64,000 nucleotides of DNA from the NCBI RefSeq assembly GCF_000372725.1, contig NW_005196756.1, positions 1,348,229-1,412,228 on the forward strand, read 5' to 3'. The notes below the pieces were generated by a model, which saw only the letters and a list, made by a program, of their open reading frames with translations, did not search any database and was not told the origin of the DNA. This DNA is from Emiliania huxleyi CCMP1516. Its lineage: Eukaryota > Haptophyta > Isochrysidales > Noelaerhabdaceae. How positions within the stretch are numbered: position 1 is the first letter of the stretch; each line of letters starts with the position of its first letter. Shown one piece after another: positions 28,501-37,500 of this stretch. Position numbers and translations under genes: made by a program.

Positions 28501-31500
28501 CGTGGTCAAGTGCGACGCGGCCGAGCTGACGGACACGGCTTGCACGGTCGGCGCCATCCTGGCCAAGGGCAGCACGCTGGCGGGCGTGTGGCACGCGGCG
28601 GGCGTGCTGTCGGACGGGCTGCTGCGCGCGCAGTCGTCGGCCACGGTGAAGCGCGTCTTCGCGCCCAAGGTTGCCGGCGCGTGGGCGCTACAGCAGGCGG
28701 CCGCGACGTCACCGCTCGACACGTACGTGCTCTTCTCGTCCATCGCCACTCTGATTGGCGGCGGCGGCCAGTCCAACTACGCCGCCGCCAACGGCATGCT
28801 CGACTCGCTCGGCGCCTGCCGGCGGACGCGCGCCATGAACGCGACGTCGGTGGAGTGGGGCCCGTGGGCGGCCATCGGCATGGCGGCGGACGAGTCGATC
28901 AGCGCTCGCATCCAGGCCGGTGGCATCGGCCTCGTCAGCCTGGAGCAGGGCACGCTGGCCTTCCAGGCGACGCTGCAGCCTGCCGTGTCTGGCGTGATGA
29001 GCCTGGTGGTGCTCACCTGGAGCAAGTTCCTCAGCTTGCTCCCAGAGGTGCCGCCGCTGCTGGCCAACTACGCGAGCCGCAAGGGTGCGGTCGCGGCCGG
29101 CGGCGGCGGCGGCGAGGTCAAGGAGGTCACGCTCGAGATGATTCAGGACACGCTCAAGTCGACGACGGGCAGCGAGGTCGACCCCGACGCGCCGCTGATG
29201 GAGGCTGGCCTCGACTCGCTCGGCGCGGTCGAGCTCGGCAACCAGCTGCAGGCGCAGTCGGGCATGACGCTGCCGTCGACGCTCATCTTCGACTACCCGA
29301 CGGCGCGCCAGCTGGCGGGCTACTTCAAGGAGGAGGCCGACAAGGCCAACGGCACCGACGACGCCGCCGTTGGCGACGGCCTGGCGCCCAAGGCGGCCGT
29401 GAACCTCGAGGCGCAGGTCAAGGCCTACGGCCTCAGCGCCAACCTTCCGCTCGGAATCACGAAGCCGTCGCAGCTGCGGCAGATTGCGGCCTGCAGCGGC
29501 GACGCCATCAGCGAGGTTCCGCCTGCGCGCTGGTCACTTGCAGATGCCGACACTCTTGGTGAGGTCATCGGCCAGCGCGTGCGCCACGGCGGCTTCCTGC
29601 GGGAAGCTGAGCTCTTCGACAACGCCCGCTTCAGCGTCTCGCCTGCCGAAGCCATCGCGATGGACCCGCAGCAGCGTCTGCTGATGGAGTACGGCTACGA
29701 GGCCTTCCACGGCGCTGGCCTGGACAAGGCGGCGCTGAACAACACTCTGACGGGCATTTTTGTCGGCATCGCCCAGCAGGACTGGAGCGATGTTGTCAAG
29801 AACTCAACGATGGGCCGCAGCGTGTACGCCGCGACTGGCGCGTCGCTCTCGATCGCTGCGGGACGCATCTCGTTCGTACTCGGCTTGCAGGGCCCTTGCT
29901 GCTCGTACGACACTGCGTGCTCTGCGGCGCTCGCGGCCAACCACGCCGCGTTCCGCGCGCTGCAGCTCAACGAGTGCAGCAGCGCGCTCATGATCGGCGT
30001 TGGGACAGTCCTCATGCCTGGCGTCGGCATCACTTTCGCAACCGCCGGCATGACGTCGGCCAAGGGCCACTGCCACACCTTCGACAAGCGCGCCGATGGC
30101 TACGCGCGCGGAGAAGCATGCGGCGGCACAGCGCTCCGCGTGGACGAGGTTGATGGCAACGTGCACTTCTCGCTCCTGGGCAGCAGCGTGCGCCAGGACG
30201 GCAAGTCCGCCTCGCTGACCGCCCCGAGCGGCGTCGCGCAGCAAGGCTTGCTGCGCGCGGCCCTGGCGGACGCGTCGGTCGCTCCGACTGAGGTGGCTGC
30301 CATCGAGGCGCACGGCACCGGCACTGGGCTCGGCGACCCGATCGAGGCTGGCTCGCTCGCGGGCGCCGTGCTCAAGCCGCGCGGCAACACGACCGACCCG
30401 CTCCTCGTCAGCAGCATCAAGGCCATCTCGGGCCACGCGGAGCCAGCCGCCGGTTCGTCTGGCCTTCTCCGGCTCGTGACTGGACTTGCATCAGCCGAAT
30501 CTCCGCCAAACGCCCAGCTCCGCGTGATCAACGAGCACGTCGAGTCCGCGCTCAAGGGTATGTCAGCAGCGTTGCCTACACAGCTTGGCGGCCTGCTGCG
30601 CGCACCTGACCGTTCGGGCTACGTCGGCGGCGTCAGCTCCTTTGGCTACAGCGGCACCATTGTGCACACCGTGCTGGAGTCGACGCCGGCGCTCACCACG
30701 GCGAAGGGCGCGACTGCGGAGCTTGGCTACGTCAGGAAGCGGTACACGTGGCGTGAGACGCCGCACCCTCTCATCCAGCGCCGCGCGACCGACGCCGACG
30801 GCGACGAGAAGGACTCGTTCCGCTCGCCGGCCAAGGGCGCGCTGCTTGCGGTGGTCGCGGACCACATCGTGCAGGGCCGCGTCATCTTCCCCGGCGCGGG
30901 CTACATGGAGATGGCGCGCGCGGCCGCCGTCTCGCTCTCGGGCGGCGCCAGGAGCGCCAAGCTCTCGCGCGTCTTCTTCCTGCAGCCGCTCATGCTCGAC
31001 GGCGACCTGAGCACGATGACGGTCAGCGTGGACATCACGGCGGCCGACGAGCGGTTCGACGTCAACACCGAGGACCTCGAGGCGGGCACCAAGACGTCGC
31101 ACTGCGCGGGTGGCGCGTCCACCTTCTCGGAGGCGATGCCCGCCTTCTCGCACGCCGGCCTGCGCGCGTCGTGCGCGCAGCCGGTCGACACCGCCGTCAT
31201 CTACGCGGGCTTCCGCTCGGTCGGCCTCGAGTACGGCCCCGAGTACCGCACGCTCACCTCGGCGCGCGTCTCGCGCGACGCGGGCGTGGCCGTCGGCCAG
31301 CTGCGCCGCCGCCAGCGCAAGGAGGGCACGAGCGTGCACCCGGCCGACCTCGACGGCTCGCTGCACCTGACCGCCCTCCTAGCCGAGACGACCGCGGCGG
31401 GCGAGACCCGGCTCCCCTTCTCGGTCGGCGAGGCGGCGCTCACGGACGTGAGCGGCTCTCCTTGGCCGGTGGCGGAGCGGCAGGGCGCCAACATGACGGG

Positions 31501-34500
31501 CGTGTGGATCGGGGCCAAGGACGCCAAGGCGGCCAAGGACTCGCCCGGCGCGCGCCTGACCAACTTCGAGACGCGCGTGCTCAAGGCGGCGCCGGCGGCG
31601 GCTCCGGCGCGCAAGTCGACGCACCTGTACGTCACGTCGTGGCAGGCTGCGACGGTTCCGGCCGCCGAGGACGCCGGGGCGGCGCTCGTGATGTGCGCCT
31701 CGCCTCCGCTCGGCGTCGCGTCGGGCTCCGGCGCCGCGGCGGCGGCTCCGTCGGCGTCGATCGGCGCGGTGGTGTACGCCGTCGGCCTGGGCGCCGGCGC
31801 CAAGGCCTCCGACTCGCTCGCCGGGCTGGTGGCTGCGTTTGACGCCGCGCGCACGCACACGATCACGCGCTCGACGCCGCCGATGTGGGTGGTCTCGGCC
31901 GGCGCCCTCGCGGCCCGCTCGAGCGGCGCCGGCGTCTCGAGCCACGCGGGCCTGATGGGCCTGACCCGCCAGGCGCGCTCCGAGGCGCCGCAGTCGCAGC
32001 TGCCGATCATCGACCTGGACGTGCTCCGTCCGGGCATGACTGAGCTGGCGGCGGTGTCGAAGCTGGCCAGCAGGCTCGGCCTCGGCTACAACGGCACGCC
32101 CGAGCCAGAGATGGCCTTTGATGGCTCGAGCCAGCGCGTGCCGCGCCTGACCGAGGCGGCCGGCTCGCTGGGCGGGCCGATCAGGCTCTACTTCGACGCC
32201 CGCGGCGCCGTCAGCAACTTGCGGGTGGTCTCGCAAGAGGAGGACGACTCCGAGCCGGTCCACGGCGAGGTCAAGCTGCACGTCGGCGCGGTCGGCCTCA
32301 ACTTCCGCGACGTGCTCAACGTGCTCGGCGTGTACCCCGGCGACCCAGGCCCTCCCGGCGGTGACTGCGCGGTGCACATCACCGCGGCTGGCACCGGAGT
32401 CTCGCACGTCAGGGTCGGCGACGCGGCGCTTGGCCACGGCCTGGCTGCGCTCGCCTCCCTGTCCAAGTCCGACGCGCGCCTGATGGCGGCCATCACCGAC
32501 TCGCTCTCGTTCGAGCAGGCCTGCACGCTGCCGACGACGTGGTGCACGGTGCACATGTCGCTGCTCGCGGCCCGGCCGGCGGCTGGCCACGACGTGCTTC
32601 TGCACGCTGGCGCGGGCGGCGTCGGCCTGACCTCGCAAGAGTACTGCCACTTCATCGGCAACCGCGCGATGGCGAACGTCGGCCGGCCGTACAAGCACTT
32701 CTACCTGCACAAGATGGGCCTCGCCGGCCGCACGCTCAGCTCGCGCGACGGCGGCGCCTTTGCGCTGGGCGCGTCGAAGCTGCTTCGCTCCGGCCGGCTG
32801 CGCTTCTCGCTCAACAGCCTGTCGGCGGACTTCATCGCGTGCACCTTCGCGCTGCTGCGGCAGGACGGCAAGCTCTGCGAGATCGGCAAGCGGGCGGTAT
32901 GGAGCTACGAGCGGCACGAGGCGGCGTGCTGCAACCACTTCACGATGATCGCGCTCGACTCGACGATCGACCAGACGCCGTGGTGGATGTGCGGCACGCT
33001 GCGGACGCTGTCTGCGCGCGCGGATGCGTTCGTGCTCCACGGCTTGCCCATGGAGCTCTTCGACCTCGAGAAGAACGTCCTGGCCGCCTTCCGCACGCTG
33101 CAGGGCGGCGCCAACACCGGCAAGGTGGTGGTGCGCATCCCGAAGACGGCCCCGACGCCGCCGCGCGGGACCCACCTGCTGTCTGGCGGCACGGGCGGCC
33201 TCGGCCTCGTCACGGGCAAGTGGCTCGGCGAGGGCGGCGCCTCCTCGGTGGTGCTCGCGGCCCGCGGCGGCAAGGTCGCCCCCGCGGACGGCGAGAAGCT
33301 CAGGAAGATCGCCGAGTGCAGCTTCAGCGTGGTCAAGTGCGACGCGGCCGAGCTGACGGACACGGCTTGCACGGTCGGCGCCATCCTGGCCAAGGGCAGC
33401 ACGCTGGCGGGCGTGTGGCACGCGGCGGGCGTGCTGTCGGACGGGCTGCTGCGCGCGCAGTCGTCGGCCACGGTGAAGCGCGTCTTCGCGCCCAAGGTTG
33501 CCGGCGCGTGGGCGCTACAGCAGGCGGCCGCGACGTCACCGCTCGACACGTACGTGCTCTTCTCGTCCATCGCCACTCTGATTGGCGGCGGCGGCCAGTC
33601 CAACTACGCCGCCGCCAACGGCATGCTCGACTCGCTCGGCGCCTGCCGGCGGACGCGCGCCATGAACGCGACGTCGGTGGAGTGGGGCCCGTGGGCGGCC
33701 ATCGGCATGGCGGCGGACGAGTCGATCAGCGCTCGCATCCAGGCCGGTGGCATCGGCCTCGTCAGCCTGGAGCAGGGCACGCTGGCCTTCCAGGCGACGC
33801 TGCAGCCTGCCGTGTCTGGCGTGATGAGCCTGGTGGTGCTCACCTGGAGCAAGTTCCTCAGCTTGCTCCCAGAGGTGCCGCCGCTGCTGGCCAACTACGC
33901 GAGCCGCAAGGGTGCGGTCGCGGCCGGCGGCGGCGGCGGCGAGGTCAAGGAGGTCACGCTCGAGATGATTCAGGACACGCTCAAGTCGACGACGGGCAGC
34001 GAGGTCGACCCCGACGCGCCGCTGATGGAGGCTGGCCTCGACTCGCTCGGCGCGGTCGAGCTCGGCAACCAGCTGCAGGCGCAGTCGGGCATGACGCTGC
34101 CGTCGACGCTCATCTTCGACTACCCGACGGCGCGCCAGCTGGCGGGCTACTTCAAGGAGGAGGCCGACAAGGCCAACGGCACCGACGACGCCGCCGTTGG
34201 CGACGGCCTGGCGCCCAAGGCGGCCGTGAACCTCGAGGCGCAGGTCAAGGCCTACGGCCTCAGCGCCAACCTTCCGCTCGGAATCACGAAGCCGTCGCAG
34301 CTGCGGCAGATTGCGGCCTGCAGCGGCGACGCCATCAGCGAGGTTCCGCCTGCGCGCTGGTCACTTGCAGATGCCGACACTCTTGGTGAGGTCATCGGCC
34401 AGCGCGTGCGCCACGGCGGCTTCCTGCGGGAAGCTGAGCTCTTCGACAACGCCCGCTTCAGCGTCTCGCCTGCCGAAGCCATCGCGATGGACCCGCAGCA

Positions 34501-37500
34501 GCGTCTGCTGATGGAGTACGGCTACGAGGCCTTCCACGGCGCTGGCCTCGACAAGGCGGCGCTCTCTGGCAGCCTTACCGGTGTGTTTCTTGGCATCGCT
34601 GCCAACGACTGGGCCGACGTGGTTAAGGCCTCGAAGATGGCGCGTAGCGTGTACGCCGCGACTGGCGCGTCGCTCTCGATCGCTGCGGGACGCATCTCGT
34701 TCGTGCTCGGCCTGCAGGGCCCTTGCTGCTCGTACGACACTGCGTGCTCCGCCACGCTCGCCGCCAACCACGCTGCGCTTCGTGCTCTTCAATACGGCGA
34801 ATGCCCTACTGCCTTGATGTCCGGCGTCAGCATGATGCTCCTTCCTCAAGTCGGGATCACCTTTGCCACCGCTGGGATGACCTCCGCCACGGGGAGTTGC
34901 AAGACGTTCGACAAGCGTGCCGATGGGTACGCTCGTGGCGAAGCATGCTGCGCGGCCGTGATTTGCGTCGACAAGGGCGTCGAGAAGCTGGTGGTTATTG
35001 GCAGCTGCGTCCGCCAAGACGGCAAGAGCGCGAGCCTAACTGCGCCCAACGGGATGGCTCAGCAGTCTCTCTACAAGGCGGCGCTTGTCGACGCTGAGGT
35101 CTTGCCCGCTGAGCTCTCGTGCGTTGAAGCCCACGGCACAGGCACGGCACTCGGCGACCCAATCGAGGCTGGGTCACTTGCCTCCGCAGTGCTCTCCGCC
35201 CGTGCCGGCAGCTCGCCCTTGTTGCTGGGCAGTGTCAAGGCGAACACGGGCCACGCCGAGCCAGCAGCCGGTGCGACAGGGTTGCTGCGGCTGGCAACTG
35301 GCCTCAACGCGTCACAGGCGCCACCCAACGCGCAGCTTCGACAGCTAAACCCACACGTGAGCTCGGCACTCGAAGGCGTGCGGCTCCGTTGCGCAAAGCC
35401 AACGCAGCTTGCCTCACTGCCCTCGGTTGACCCCGCGACGATGCGGCGGGGCGGCGTGAGCTCATTCGGGTACAGTGGCACCATCGTGCATGCAGTTCTC
35501 GAGGGCGCCGTAGACACAGCCATGCACCGTCGTCCTCCGCACGGCGGCCCGGCGTATTCGCGCAAGCCGTTCACGTGGCAAATGCCGGCCCCGACGACTG
35601 GTGGCGAGAGCGCGTCCGTGCTGCGAGGAGCGGCGATGACGAGGCAACGGACGCTCGAGCCTGAAGACGCCGACATTCATGAGGGCGAGCTCTTGCTCGA
35701 GACCGTCCGTGAGACCGTCCGTGACGCTGAAGAGCCTGCAGTTTCCCCGCTTCGTGTCGACACCTACGCTGCGGAGTGGTCGAGCTTCGAAACGAGCGAC
35801 GTCTCAAAGGTTGGCACTCAGTCGGTCAACCTACTCGCCCTGCCGGACTTGCTTCTGATCGGGCATGCGAAGCGACTGTCTGCGGCGCTCTCCGCCTTCC
35901 AGCTCCAGACGCATGCGGACGGAGAGTCGAGGCTTGTTCAGGGTGGCCCGTGGCATGCAATCATTCTGGCGGCTTCGGGCCGCGCTGACGCCGAGCTTCC
36001 CGCATTGGCCAGGGCGTTGTGCGCTCTACGCCACACGCATGCTGTCACCGCCTCCGTGCCGCTCTGGGTCTGCACCTTCGGTGTATCACCACCGAGCAAG
36101 GCGGGCGCGGCCTGCTGCACGCACTCGGGCCTCATTGGCTTGGCCCGCGCAGTGCAGCAAGAGCTGCCGCAGCTGCCCCTGTGGTGCTTGGACCTGGATC
36201 GCACGGCGGCAAGCATGGAGGATAGCAAGTCGATGCTCGTCAATTGCCTCAAGGTGAACAAGCTGGCGCTCAACACGGGACACGTGTTTGGCCTCGCGAC
36301 GAGGCCATCGATCGAGCCCGAGGCGGCGATGCGCGGTGAGGCGCTCCTGGTCCCGCGGCTGGTTGCCGCCCGCCACGCCAACGGCTTTGCGATCGACGCG
36401 GAGGCGCTCGTCCAGCGGCTCGGGGATCACGTGGCCGAGGCAAACACCGCGCTCGATTTCGACTCGCTCCTGCGCAAGGGCATGGCGGTGGAACGCCTTT
36501 GCCAGCAGTACATTGCCGATGCGGTCGACGGGCTTGATGGTGCCGACGTGGTCAAGTGGCACCACAAGACGCTCTTCCAGTGGTGCAAGGCGCAGCCACC
36601 GCCCACCAGCCGCCTCTCCATCGAAGAGCTTTGCGGTGAGGACCGCTCGGATTGGCCCGAGGCGGTTCTTGCCGAGCGCTGCGGCCCCGCGCTGCGCGAT
36701 GTCCTCACGGGAAACAACGGCGTCACCTACCAGAACTTGCTCTTCCCGGGCGGCTCCCTAGATCTTGTCTTGCCCGTGTACGAGACTTCCATTGCCGGCA
36801 CCTACTACAACCGCTGCGTGGAGGCCGCGGTGGAGGCCATCAAGGGGCAGCTTGCCCCTGGCCAGCTGCTGAGCATAGTCGAGATCGGGGCCGGGACCGG
36901 CGGCACGGCGTCGACGATCTTGCCTGCTGTGGACGGCGCCTGCGCCAAGTATGCGTTCACGGACGTCTCGGAGATCTTTCTCGTGCAGGCCAAGGCGCGA
37001 TTCAAAGAGTACGCGCACTTCATGTGGTACGCACTCCTCAACATCGACGCCGATCCTCGGCTGCAAGGGTTCGCCTCGCACTCGTACGACGTGGCCATCT
37101 CGACCAACGTGCTGCACGCGACGCCCTTCATCAAAAACACGCTGCGCCACAGCCGCCAGCTGCTGCAGCCGGGAGGGGCGCTGGTCGTCAACGAGGTCCT
37201 GGTGACCAACGCTTTCGCACAAATCACCTTTGGCCTGACCGACGGCTGGTGGCTCTTTGAGATCGACCCGGAGCGCATGAGGGGCAACTCGCCGTTGATG
37301 TCGTGGGAACATTGGCGCTCGCTCCTCTCGGACGCTGGCTTCCAGATGGCATGTCCGATGCGGGGCGAGGGCCCGCTCGTGCAGCAGGCGGTGATGGTGG
37401 GCATCTGCTCGCTCACAACACGCCGCCGCAGGGCAGAGCAGCTCGCGGTCCACATGGCGATGAGCGTCGACCGCGCTGGGGCCCTCTCGGATGGCGTGCA

